Shown here piece by piece: positions 52,667 to 61,372 of a stretch of 64,000 bases of DNA; position 1 is the first letter of the stretch, and each line of letters begins with the position of its first letter. The DNA comes from Mesorhizobium sp. M4B.F.Ca.ET.203.01.1.1 (GTDB lineage Bacteria > Pseudomonadota > Alphaproteobacteria > Rhizobiales > Rhizobiaceae). The position numbers and the translations under genes are program-made. Below the pieces are notes generated by a model. It was given only the letters and a program-made list of their open reading frames with translations. It did not search any database and was not told where the DNA came from. The stretch is taken from the NCBI RefSeq assembly GCF_004791025.1, contig NZ_SRUO01000014.1:118758-182757 (forward strand), written 5' to 3'.

Positions 52667-54168
52667 ACCACGAAGAAGTCGTCCGCAGTGAGCCAGGTGC
52701 CCGGGTCCACGGTGGCGAACCGGACGCCCGCCGCCCCACCCGCCCCGTCCTGGTCGAACAGCAGAGCGCCGGTCGCATCGTCATAGATAATGTGGTCGCT
52801 GTCATCGATGGCCTCGCTGCCGACCGTGAAGACGGCAGCAAAAAGCGGGCCGGCCGACAGCCCGACGAATGCGGAGCTGTCCAGCCGGAACACATCGTCA
52901 AGCGCGTTGAAGTCGACGATACGGTCGTAGTTCGCTGGTCCGAGTGCGTCGAACACGAAGACATCCCGGCCCGCGTCGCCGGCTAGCCAGTCGCGCCCGG
53001 CGCCGCCATTGAGGATGTCGTCGCCAGCGCCGCCGCGCAGGTCGTCTGAGCCGGCGCCGCCGTCGAGAACGTCGTCGCCCGTATCGCCGCGGATGCCGTC
53101 GGTGCCTGCACCGCCGCTTATCGCGTCGCTGCCGGCGTCGCCCTTCAGCCAATCCGTGCCTGCGCCGCCGATGATCGTGTCGGCGCCGGCGCCGCCGAAC
53201 AGCTGGTCGTGGCCGGCGCCGCCGTCTAGCGTATCGTTGAACGGGGTGCCGCTGATGCGGTCGCCACCGCCCAGCGCGGCGACGAGCACGGCATGATCGT
53301 AGCCTCCATAGCTCACGACATTCGTGACGTCGCTCAACGCGATGGATTCGGCCGGCGGCGTCACCGCGATCGTAATCGTCGCCACATTGCTGTTGCCCTG
53401 GCCGTCGGTAGCGTAAACCGTGAAGCTGTCGGTGCCGACGAAGCCGGCCTCGGGCGTGTAGTCAAACAGATTGCCGCTCAGAAAGTCGGCATGATAGTGC
53501 AGGCTCGAGCCGTAGTGCCCCTGGTGAAACGGGTAGTAGTTGCCGTCGAAACTCGTGCTCTGCTCGAGGGTGCCGTGGTCCGGCCCGTCCACGACGACAA
53601 AGCTCAAGAGATCGTAGTCGGCGTCCGCGGCGCTGAATTTGATGTCGTCGAGAAACTGCCCCTGTGAAACCGACACGTTCAGATCGGCGGCGGTGGGCGC
53701 ATGATTGACGAAGCTGTCGGGCTGCAGCGCGCCGCCTTCCAGGATGATCTGATGCTGCCCATACTGGGTGTTTTCGCCGCCGAAATATTCGTTCGCGCCG
53801 ATCCATGTCACCGTGATGGTGTCGGGGCTGTCGGCGTTGACCGAGACAATCTGGGCAGACAGGAAAGCGGCCTGGTCGGACAAGGTGCGGATAAGATTGC
53901 CTTCATTGTCGAAGACCTGCGTCTCCACCGTCGTCCAGGTCTCGGTTCGGCCCTCGTTGGTGAAGCTGGTGATGGTGAAGAAGCCGTCGAAGACATCGAC
54001 CGAAGCCAGGTCGATCCCACCGAACGGGAAATCCGGCTTTGCTCCTATTGGCCCGATCACATCGCCGTCGGTTTCGGTAATGCTGAAAAGGACCGCGTCA
54101 GGGCTCGGATTGGGATTGTCGGTTTCTTCCCATACGGTGAGCTCGCTGCCATTGCTTAAGGTCAGCAT
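52663..54168 (-). CDS. Secreted RTX calcium-binding protein with cadherin-like domain
   Basis: 501 aa, no N-terminal signal peptide. Residues about 1-165 are a unique beta domain (LTLSNGSELTVWEETDN), about 170-285 a tandem-95/cadherin-like domain (NHAPTAADLNVSVSQGQFLD, GFVGTDSFTVYATDGQGN), and about 310-425 hold RTX nonapeptides (GGAGHDQLF, GGAGADTII, GGAGSDDLR, GGAGDDILN) that fold as calcium beta-rolls. The last 75 residues (FVFDALGPANYDRIVDF) act as a type I secretion signal. Adhesin or matrix protein likely; no type I exporter genes adjoin it. AGGAAG precedes the ATG at 54168. Confidence 0.9.
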   Translation of the reverse strand: MLTLSNGSELTVWEETDNPNPSPDAVLFSITETDGDVIGPIGAKPDFPFGGIDLASVDVFDGFFTITSFTNEGRTETWTTVETQVFDNEGNLIRTLSDQAAFLSAQIVSVNADSPDTITVTWIGANEYFGGENTQYGQHQIILEGGALQPDSFVNHAPTAADLNVSVSQGQFLDDIKFSAADADYDLLSFVVVDGPDHGTLEQSTSFDGNYYPFHQGHYGSSLHYHADFLSGNLFDYTPEAGFVGTDSFTVYATDGQGNSNVATITIAVTPPAESIALSDVTNVVSYGGYDHAVLVAALGGGDRISGTPFNDTLDGGAGHDQLFGGAGADTIIGGAGTDWLKGDAGSDAISGGAGTDGIRGDTGDDVLDGGAGSDDLRGGAGDDILNGGAGRDWLAGDAGRDVFVFDALGPANYDRIVDFNALDDVFRLDSSAFVGLSAGPLFAAVFTVGSEAIDDSDHIIYDDATGALLFDQDGAGGAAGVRFATVDPGTWLTADDFFVV

Positions 54169-54450
54169 CCTGTCTTCCTCGCCTTCGCGCCTGGACGTGC
54201 TGTGGATGCCCCCCGATCCCAACGATAGCATCGTACGCGCGTCGGATCGGTGACAAACCCGGCCGCGTCCCGCCTTTTTCCAATGTGGTTAATTATGTGT
54301 GTCGAGCGGGATCCCGTTGCTCGGTCGGGGTCGACATTTGTTCTTGTAATGTTCTTGATCAATCCGAAAATCTGTGGTTGTCTTGGCTGACCCCGCTCGC
54401 CGCCTGATCGCAGGACCGGCGGGCGGACAGGTATCCGGGGGCAGAGCAAG

Positions 54451-55980
54451 ATGGTGGCGCGGGTTCGCACGGTCGCTTTCCAGGGCATCGAGGCCGTGCC
54501 GGTCGATGTCCAGGTGATGATCGCGCCGGGCAAGGTCGGCATGCATATTGTCGGCCTGCCGGACAAGGCGGTGGCGGAGAGCCGCGAGCGGGTGCAGGCG
54601 GCTTTGCATGCCTCGGGCCTGTCGATGCCGTCGAAGAAGGTCACCGTCAACCTCGCGCCGGCCGACCTGCCCAAGGAAGGCAGCCATTACGATTTGCCGA
54701 TCGCGCTCGGCCTGATGGCGGCGCTCGGCGCCATTCCGGGCGACATGCTGGCCGGCTATGTCGTGCTCGGTGAATTGTCGCTCGACGGCACCATCGCGGC
54801 GGTGGCCGGAGCGCTGCCGGCGGCGATCGGCGCCAATGCCGAGAACAAGGGCCTGATCTGCCCGTTCGGCTGCGGGCCGGAGGCCGCCTGGGCCGGCAAG
54901 GATTTCGACATCCTGGCGCCGCGCAGCCTGATCGCCGTCGCCAACCATTTTCGCGGCACGCAGGTGCTGTCGCGGCCCGAGGCCGGCATCCAGCTCGCGG
55001 CGCGCGACCTGCCGGACCTCGCCGACATCAAGGGCCAGGAGAGCGCCAAGCGGGCGCTGGAGGTGGCGGCTGCGGGCGGCCACAATCTGCTGATGGTCGG
55101 GCCTCCAGGTTCTGGAAAGTCGATGCTGGCGCAGCGGCTGCCGTCGGTCCTGCCGCCGCTGGCGCCGAAGGAACTTTTGGAAGTCTCGATGATCGCCTCG
55201 GTGGCGGGCGAACTCGGCGAAGGCAAGCTCACCGACCGCCGGCCGTTCCGCGCCCCGCATCATTCGGCCTCGATGGCGGCGATGGTGGGCGGCGGCTTGC
55301 GGGCGCGGCCCGGCGAGGTCTCGCTCGCCCATCACGGCGTCTTGTTCCTCGACGAATTGCCGGAATTCACGCCGCAGACGCTGGACGCGCTGCGCCAGCC
55401 GCTGGAGACCGGCGACTGCGTGATCGCACGCGCCAACCACCGCGTCACCTATCCGGCGCGCATCCAGCTCATCGCGGCGATGAACCCGTGCCGCTGCGGC
55501 ATGTCGGGCGAGCCCGGCTATCGCTGTCTGCGCGGCGAACGCTGCCGCACCGACTACCAGGCGCGCATCTCAGGCCCGCTGCTCGACCGCATCGATCTCA
55601 GGATCGAGGTGCCGGCGGTCTCGGCCAGCGACCTGATCCGGCCCGACAAGGCCGAGAGCAGCGCTTCGGTGGCGCAGCGCGTGGCGCGCGCCCGCACCAT
55701 CCAGCGCGAGCGGCTCGAACGGCTTGGCGCGACCGTGACCACCAATGCGCATTGCTCGCCTTCGGTCATCGAGGAAATCGCGAGACCCGACAGCGCCGGC
55801 CTGACCCTGCTCAAGGACGCCAGCGAAAAGCTCGGCTTTTCGGCGCGCGCCTATCACCGCGTGCTGAAAGTGGCGCGCACGCTCGCCGATCTCGATGCCA
55901 GCGAGACGGTCGGGCTGATCCATCTCGCCGAAGCGATTTCCTACCGGATGAGCGCGGAGCGCATGGCGCAGGCGGCGTAG
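54451..55980 (+). CDS. comM: YifB/ComM family Mg-chelatase-like AAA+ ATPase
   Basis: 509 aa. N-terminal domain (RVRTVAFQGIEAVPVDVQVM, VGLPDKAVAESRERV), Walker A GPPGSGKS, Walker B-type FLDELPEF and a zinc-like MNPCRCGMSGEPGYRC loop. ComM is a hexameric helicase that extends branch migration during natural transformation; many non-competent bacteria keep it. Homologues named YifB. Ends just before a palindromic repeat pair. Confidence 0.94.
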   Translation: MVARVRTVAFQGIEAVPVDVQVMIAPGKVGMHIVGLPDKAVAESRERVQAALHASGLSMPSKKVTVNLAPADLPKEGSHYDLPIALGLMAALGAIPGDMLAGYVVLGELSLDGTIAAVAGALPAAIGANAENKGLICPFGCGPEAAWAGKDFDILAPRSLIAVANHFRGTQVLSRPEAGIQLAARDLPDLADIKGQESAKRALEVAAAGGHNLLMVGPPGSGKSMLAQRLPSVLPPLAPKELLEVSMIASVAGELGEGKLTDRRPFRAPHHSASMAAMVGGGLRARPGEVSLAHHGVLFLDELPEFTPQTLDALRQPLETGDCVIARANHRVTYPARIQLIAAMNPCRCGMSGEPGYRCLRGERCRTDYQARISGPLLDRIDLRIEVPAVSASDLIRPDKAESSASVAQRVARARTIQRERLERLGATVTTNAHCSPSVIEEIARPDSAGLTLLKDASEKLGFSARAYHRVLKVARTLADLDASETVGLIHLAEAISYRMSAERMAQAA

Positions 55981-55986
55981 TCTAGT

Positions 55987-56179
55987 CCTTCTCCCCGTTT
56001 ACGGGGAGAAGGTCCCGGCAGGGGGATGAGGGGCAGCGCAGGCGCTCATCCAGCCCCGGTGCAGCCGCCCGTCTTCATTTGGGGTCGCAAAGGGCATGTA
56101 GGTGGCGCGGAATCCGATGGCCGTCGCGCCGCCCCTCATCTGGCTGCCGCCATCTTCTCCCCGTTAACGAGGAGAAGGA
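55987..56179. repeat. Inverted pair of CCTTCTCCCCGT palindromes (type A, copy 1)
   Basis: Left unit 55987-56012 is CCTTCTCCCCGT/ACGGGGAGAAGG followed by GGGATGAGGGGC; right unit is its inverted, slightly diverged copy ending at 56179. They fill the gap between comM and glcB with about 110 bases between them. Together with 58522-58672 they form the type A family. Confidence 0.8.
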
Positions 56180-56264
56180 CGCTCTCGCCAGTGGTTTCGC
56201 CAATCATCAAGGCCGCAGGCGCGTGCCGCCCGAGCCGGCGGCGTGAACCGAAGCGGCCGCCACC

Positions 56265-58439
56265 CTACTCGGCCTTGTTCCGCGCCTTCAGCTCCAGCCG
56301 CCGCGCGTGCAGCACCGGTTCCGTATATCCGTTTGGCTGGACCGTCCCCTTGAACACCAGGTCGCAGGCGGCCTGGAAGGCAACTGAATTGTCGAAATCC
56401 GGCGCCATCGGCCGGTAGAGCGGATCGCCGACATTCTGGCGGTCGACGATGGCGGCCATGCGCTGCAGCGAATCCCTGACCTGGATTTCCGAGCACACCT
56501 TGTGGCGCAGCCAGTTGGCGAGGTGCTGGGAGGAGATGCGCAGCGTGGCGCGGTCCTCCATCAGGCCGACATCGTTGATATCAGGGACTTTCGAGCAGCC
56601 GACGCCCTGGTCGATCCAGCGCACGACATAGCCCAGAATGCCTTGCGAATTGTTGTCGAGCTCGCGCTGGATTTCGTCCGGCGTCCAGTTCGGCCGCACC
56701 GCGACCGGCACCGACAATATGTCGTCGAGCTTCGCCTTCGGCCGGCTCTTCAGCGCCGCCTGGACGGCGTGGACGTCGACCTTGTGGTAATGCGTGGCGT
56801 GCAGCGTCGCCGCCGTTGGCGACGGCACCCAGGCGGTGTTGGCGCCGGCCTTCGGATGGGCGATCTTTTGCTCCAGCATCGCCGCCATCAGGTCGGGCAT
56901 CGCCCACATGCCCTTGCCGATCTGGGCATGGCCGGCCAGCCCGCATTCCAGCCCGGTGTCGACGTTCCAGGCCTCGTAGGCGGAAATCCACGCGGCCTGC
57001 TTCATGTCGCCCTTGCGGATCATCGGGCCGGCTTCCATCGAGGTGTGGATCTCGTCGCCGGTGCGGTCGAGGAAGCCAGTGTTGATGAACACGACGCGCT
57101 CGCGCGCCGCGCGGATCGCTTCCTTGAGGTTGACGGTGGTGCGCCGCTCCTCGTCCATGATGCCCATCTTGATGGTGTTTTTGGCCATGCCGAGCAGGGC
57201 CTCGACGCGGTCGAAGATCTCGACGGCGAAGGCGACCTCCTCCGGCCCGTGCATCTTCGGCTTCACCACATACATCGAGCCGGCGCGGGAATTGGCGCGG
57301 CGGCCGCTGGCGCCGACATCGTGCAGCGAAATCAGCGCCGTCAGCGCGGCGTCCATGATGCCTTCCGGCACCTCGTTGCCGTCGCGATCCAAAATCGCCG
57401 GGTTGGTCATCAGGTGGCCAACATTCCTGACCAGCATCAGCGAGCGGCCGGGCAGGGTCAGCGCGCCGCCGGAGGGCGCGGTGTAGGTGCGATCAGGGTT
57501 GAGCTTGCGGACAAAGCTCTTGCCGCCCTTGCTGATCTCTTCGGCGAGATCGCCCTTCATCAGGCCGAGCCAGTTGCGGTAGACGACGACCTTGTCCTCG
57601 GCATCGACGGCGGCGACCGAATCCTCGCAGTCCTGGATGGTGGTCAGCGCCGATTCCAGGATGACATCGGCGATCCCCGCCGGATCGGTGCGGCCGATCT
57701 GGTTGGCGCGATCGATCACGATCTCGATATGCAGGCCGTTCCTGACCAGCAGCACCGCTTCCGGGTTGGCGGCATCGCCGCGATAGCCGGCGAATTGCCT
57801 GGGATCGGCAAGCGTGGTGGAGCCGGCGCCCTCGCCCAGCCGCAGCATGCCGTTGGTGAACGAAAGTCCGTTGACGCCGGCCCATTTGCCTGACGTCAGC
57901 GGCGCCGATTGGTCGAGGAAATCCTTGGCCCAGGCGATCACCCTGGCGCCGCGCGCCGGGTTGAAGCCCTTGCCCTTCTCGGCGCCGCCGGTCTCGGGAA
58001 TGGCATCGGTGCCGTAGAGCGCGTCATAGAGCGAGCCCCAGCGGGCGTTGGCGGCGTTGAGCGCATAGCGCGCGTTCATCACCGGCACGACCAGCTGCGG
58101 CCCGGCAACGGCGGCGATCTCCGGATCGACATTCTGCGTCGAGACGCTGAAGGCCGGGCCTTCCGGCACCAGATAGCCGATCGCCTTCAGAAAGCTCTTG
58201 TAGCCCTCCATGTCGAGCGGCGCGCCGTTTTCGCGGTACCAGCCGTCGAGCTTTTCCTGCAGGGCGTCGCGTTTTGCCAGCAGCGCCCGGTTCTTCGGCG
58301 CCAGCTCGTGGACGATGGCGGAAAAGCCGTTCCAGAATTGTTCCGGCTCGATGCCGGTGCCGGGTGCTGCCTCGGCCGCCACGAAGTCATGCAGCTCGCG
58401 GGCGATCTGCAACCCGGCGGTCTCGATGCGGTCGGTCAT
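56265..58439 (-). CDS. glcB: Malate synthase G
   Basis: 724 aa, the length of the G isoform (about 723). Condenses glyoxylate with acetyl-CoA to malate. Motifs include DGTDAIPETGGAEKGKGFNP-type region near 150-165, SLHDVGASGRRANSRAGSMY near 370-390, FLDRTGDEIHTSMEAGPMIR and a C-terminal domain. GGAG sits 8 bases before the ATG at 58439. The isocitrate lyase gene is not nearby, so it may serve glycolate/glyoxylate use as well as the glyoxylate shunt. Confidence 0.96.
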   Translation of the reverse strand: MTDRIETAGLQIARELHDFVAAEAAPGTGIEPEQFWNGFSAIVHELAPKNRALLAKRDALQEKLDGWYRENGAPLDMEGYKSFLKAIGYLVPEGPAFSVSTQNVDPEIAAVAGPQLVVPVMNARYALNAANARWGSLYDALYGTDAIPETGGAEKGKGFNPARGARVIAWAKDFLDQSAPLTSGKWAGVNGLSFTNGMLRLGEGAGSTTLADPRQFAGYRGDAANPEAVLLVRNGLHIEIVIDRANQIGRTDPAGIADVILESALTTIQDCEDSVAAVDAEDKVVVYRNWLGLMKGDLAEEISKGGKSFVRKLNPDRTYTAPSGGALTLPGRSLMLVRNVGHLMTNPAILDRDGNEVPEGIMDAALTALISLHDVGASGRRANSRAGSMYVVKPKMHGPEEVAFAVEIFDRVEALLGMAKNTIKMGIMDEERRTTVNLKEAIRAARERVVFINTGFLDRTGDEIHTSMEAGPMIRKGDMKQAAWISAYEAWNVDTGLECGLAGHAQIGKGMWAMPDLMAAMLEQKIAHPKAGANTAWVPSPTAATLHATHYHKVDVHAVQAALKSRPKAKLDDILSVPVAVRPNWTPDEIQRELDNNSQGILGYVVRWIDQGVGCSKVPDINDVGLMEDRATLRISSQHLANWLRHKVCSEIQVRDSLQRMAAIVDRQNVGDPLYRPMAPDFDNSVAFQAACDLVFKGTVQPNGYTEPVLHARRLELKARNKAE

Positions 58440-58521
58440 CAGCACGTCTCCAGCTGTAGGCTTTGCCGGGCCTTTGGCATGTTTGGGGTTACGGGGTCAA
58501 TTCGGCTTAGGGTGAAGGCGT

Positions 58522-58672
58522 CCTTCTCCCCGTTCACGGGGAGAAGGTGGCGGCAGCCGGATGAGAGGCGGCGCGACGTTACGCAAAGTAGGCGGTGCTG
58601 CGAAATCACGTTGGTCGGCGCCGCCCCTCATCCGCCCTTCGGGCACCTTCTCCCCGTGAAACGGGGAGAAGG
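58522..58672. repeat. Inverted pair of CCTTCTCCCCGT palindromes (type A, copy 2)
   Basis: Left unit starts CCTTCTCCCCGTTCACGGGG and continues AGAAGGTGGCGGCAGCCGGATGAG; the right unit is the mirror copy with CTCATCCGCCC then CACCTTCTCCCCGT. The pair spans 151 bases between glcB and the HyuA-type gene. Near-identical to copy 1. Confidence 0.85.
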
Positions 58673-58682
58673 AAAGGGCGCC

Positions 58683-60704
58683 TCACACCGCAATCCGCGG
58701 CCGTCCTGTCGCCACCGCCACCACATGCGCCTCGATGAACATGCGCTGGCTCTCGACGGTCGAGACCTTCAACTCGGTGGCGACGTCGATCTCGGCGTTG
58801 TCGGTGCCGGCTTCCTTGGCCCGCTCGGCGACGATCGCCCTGACATCGGCCTCGGCTGCGGCGATCGCCTTCGCCTCCTCGGTGAAGTCGCGCACGGTTT
58901 GGCCCGAGGCGAGGCGGAACAGGCCTTCCTTCGGCTGGCTGATCCGGGCCTCGGCCGAGACGCGGACCTGGCCGACGACGGCGCCGAGCGCGTTGGCTAC
59001 GTCGGTATCGTCCGGCACGACGCAGCCATTGCCGACCAGCCGCGGCAGGCCGGCATAATGCAGCGGCGCCGAGGCGCCGAGGCCGATGACCGGGCGGTCG
59101 AGCGCGACGCTGAGGCGGGCGATGCCGGGATGGGCGTCGACGGCGCGCTGCACCAGCGCGTGCGCGACCGCGGCGGCGCCATCCAGCCCGTCCTCGGTGA
59201 AGGCGGTTTCGAGGATGTATTCGGCCGACCAGCGCGTCAGCGTCACCAGCACGCGTTCGGCGAGCGCTTCCGGCGTCGCGGCGATCGCCTGGCCGCGGCC
59301 GTCGCGCTTGCGGGCGAACAGCTCGGCGCCGAGGCGGGCGGTGGCGGCATGCCAGTTGGCCTGCTTGCCGAGCACATGGGCGGCGTCGGACGGCGTGAAG
59401 CCGCAGATATGCACGAGGCCGCGCGCCACCAGCCGGTTCAGCGTGGCGTTCTGGGCGTTGGAAGAGAGCAGCCGGTCGAGCGCCAGCGGCGTGGCGCCGA
59501 TCGCCTCGTAGAGTTTTGCCTCCGGCGCGGTGAGGCCCGCGGCAAGTCTTTCCGGCACGCCGGTGCGGACGGCGAAGCGGCCATCCATGCGGCCGGGGTT
59601 CGGCGCGCGCAGCTGCCGCTCCAGTTCCGATGTCACGGCCTCGCCATGCGCCATGCCGGCCAGCGCCAGCGGCACCAGGCGGCGTGGCCCGAGCAGGATC
59701 TTTGGATTGAGCGCGCCGTCCTCCAGCGCCACTTCGGAATCGCCGCCGAGGCCGAAGGTGCGCATGGCGACCGCCTCGACCATGGTGCGGAAGCCGCCGA
59801 CGGTGGCACCCTCCGGATCGAGCCGGGGGCGGCCGCTGTCGAGCACGGCGACGTCGGTGGTGGTGCCGCCGATGTCGGAGACGACGGCATCGTCGAGGCC
59901 GGTCATGTGACGCGCGCCGACGAGGCTGGCGGCCGGACCGGACAAAATGGTCTCGATCGGCCGCTGGCGGGCGAAGGCGGCGGAAACCAGCGCGCCGTCG
60001 CCGCGCACCACCATCAGCGGCGCTGCAATGCCGCGCGCTTCCAGAAACCCTTCGGTCGCCGCCACCAGCCGGTCGATCATCGAGATCAGCCTGGCGTTGA
60101 GCAGCGTGGTCAGCGCCCGGCGCGGGCCGCCGAGCTTGGCCGACAGTTCGTGGCTGGCGGTGACCGGCAGGCCCGTCTTCTCGCGGATCAGGTCGCGAGC
60201 GGTGACCTCGTGCGCCGGGTTGCGGGTGGCAAAGTAGGCGCAGACGGCAAAGCCCGACACCGAACGCCCAAGCTCCGGCAGTGCGGCCTCGAGGCCCGAG
60301 AGGTCGAGCTTGGCCGCATTGCCGTGCACGTCATGGCCGCCGGGGCAGAACACCACCGGATCGGTGCCGAGCGCGGTCTTCAGCCCGTCACGGGCAAGGT
60401 CGGCCTCGGAAAAGCCGATCATGATCAGCGCCACGCGGCCGCCCTGGCCTTCGACCAGCGCGTTGGTTGCCAGGGTGGTCGACATCGACACCAGCTTGAT
60501 CGAAGCCGGATCGGTGCCGGCTTTCTGCAGCACCGCGTCGACCGCGCCGGAGATGCCGACAGCGAGGTCGTGCCTGGTGGTCAGCGCCTTGGCCTTGGCC
60601 AGCACCTTGCCCTTCGGCCCGCCCTCCTCCGCCCACAGCACGGCGTCGGTGTAGGTGCCGCCGGTGTCGATGCCGAGGAAGAGCGGGATTGGCTTGGCGG
60701 TCAT
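58683..60704 (-). CDS. Hydantoinase A/oxoprolinase (HyuA) family protein without adjacent HyuB
   Basis: 673 aa. HyuA N-terminal domain (FLGIDTGGTYTDAVLW, an ASKHA phosphate motif) and catalytic domain with DIGGTTTDVAVLDSGRP and FGLGGDSEVALEDG. HyuA usually partners with HyuB in ATP-dependent opening of hydantoins, 5-oxoproline or acetone carboxylation; no HyuB is next door, so its role is open. The ATG at 60704 begins at MTAKPIPLFLGID; upstream in-frame start codons add seven residues. Confidence 0.88.
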   Translation of the reverse strand: MTAKPIPLFLGIDTGGTYTDAVLWAEEGGPKGKVLAKAKALTTRHDLAVGISGAVDAVLQKAGTDPASIKLVSMSTTLATNALVEGQGGRVALIMIGFSEADLARDGLKTALGTDPVVFCPGGHDVHGNAAKLDLSGLEAALPELGRSVSGFAVCAYFATRNPAHEVTARDLIREKTGLPVTASHELSAKLGGPRRALTTLLNARLISMIDRLVAATEGFLEARGIAAPLMVVRGDGALVSAAFARQRPIETILSGPAASLVGARHMTGLDDAVVSDIGGTTTDVAVLDSGRPRLDPEGATVGGFRTMVEAVAMRTFGLGGDSEVALEDGALNPKILLGPRRLVPLALAGMAHGEAVTSELERQLRAPNPGRMDGRFAVRTGVPERLAAGLTAPEAKLYEAIGATPLALDRLLSSNAQNATLNRLVARGLVHICGFTPSDAAHVLGKQANWHAATARLGAELFARKRDGRGQAIAATPEALAERVLVTLTRWSAEYILETAFTEDGLDGAAAVAHALVQRAVDAHPGIARLSVALDRPVIGLGASAPLHYAGLPRLVGNGCVVPDDTDVANALGAVVGQVRVSAEARISQPKEGLFRLASGQTVRDFTEEAKAIAAAEADVRAIVAERAKEAGTDNAEIDVATELKVSTVESQRMFIEAHVVAVATGRPRIAV

Positions 60705-60805
60705 TTTTGCAGGCAGTCCGGGCAAAAGGATTGGTGCCTGCCCTTAGCCGATATGGCGTTGCGGATAAAGCCGGGAGAGATGGGCCAAGGGAGGTGGAGA
60801 GCGTG

Positions 60806-60852
60806 ATCTCCCCCCTCGTGGGGGAGATGGCCGGCAGGCCAGAGGGGGGCGC
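60806..60852. repeat. Type B palindromic unit, left copy bracketing the DUF559 gene
   Basis: ATCTCCCCCCTCGTGGGGGA followed by GATGGCCGGCAGGCCAGAGG, i.e. two stems in tandem. Its inverted partner is at 61310-61356, beyond the DUF559 gene. Confidence 0.8.
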
Positions 60853-60899
60853 TGTCCCGCCGACCTTGCCGTGATTGCGCCCGTCGCCGGCCAATTCGT

Positions 60900-61271
60900 T
60901 CAGGACGCGCCGCCGAGACCCGCCGCAATCACAATATGCTGACAGACATTGTCGATGTCGCGACTGACGTCATCGTTCCAAAAGCGCAGGACGGTCCAGC
61001 CGTCCTGCTCCAGACGCGCTGTCCTTGCTTCGTCACTGACAACCGCAGCGGCTTCCGTATGCTGGGAGCCGTCGACCTCGACGACGAGCTTCTTTTGTGG
61101 GCAAGCGAAATCGACGATGTAACCGGCGATCGGAAATTGTCGGCGAAAGCCTAGCCCCATCAGCCGATGCGCGCGAAGCTCGTTCCAGAGCTTCAGTTCG
61201 GCTGATGTCATGACCTTGCGCATCGACTTGGCGTTTGCGCGATGTTTTGAAGGCAATGGCGTGTGGGGCAT
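60900..61271 (-). CDS. DUF559 protein, Vsr/restriction-endonuclease-like fold
   Basis: 123 aa. The PD-(D/E)xK-like core reads TSAELKLWNELRAHRLMGLG, FRRQFPIAGYIVDFACPQKK and LVVEVDGSQH, with acidic residues (Asp, Glu-x-Asp) placed as in the Vsr/EndoNuclease fold; the C-terminus is WTVLRFWNDDVSRDIDNVC. DUF559 proteins are common, small and of unproven function, and are often found singly in rhizobia. It lies between inverted copies of a palindromic unit. The ATG at 61271 is preferred over an upstream TTG. Confidence 0.88.
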   Translation of the reverse strand: MPHTPLPSKHRANAKSMRKVMTSAELKLWNELRAHRLMGLGFRRQFPIAGYIVDFACPQKKLVVEVDGSQHTEAAAVVSDEARTARLEQDGWTVLRFWNDDVSRDIDNVCQHIVIAAGLGGAS

Positions 61272-61309
61272 TGTCAATGCTCGTTGGCTATTGAGGTTGC
61301 CACTCTACG

Positions 61310-61356
61310 GCGCCCCCCTCTGTCCTGCCGGACATCTCCCCCACGAGGGGGGAGAT
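61310..61356. repeat. Type B palindromic unit, right (inverted) copy bracketing the DUF559 gene
   Basis: GCGCCCCCCTCTGTCCTGCC then GGACATCTCCCCCACGAGGG, the inverse of the unit at 60806-60852. The pair brackets the DUF559 coding region by 47 and 38 bases. Confidence 0.8.
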
Positions 61357-61372
61357 CGGCAGCTTCCACCGC

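Noticed and set aside
52950..53260. Regular repeats in the RTX region, CRISPR-like spacing
   Set aside because: They encode the GGxGxDxxx nonapeptides; no separate spacers.
57909..60806. 965-residue open frame on the plus strand opposite malate synthase and HyuA genes
   Set aside because: Arg/Gly/Asp-rich antisense product crossing a repeat; both minus-strand genes carry catalytic motifs.
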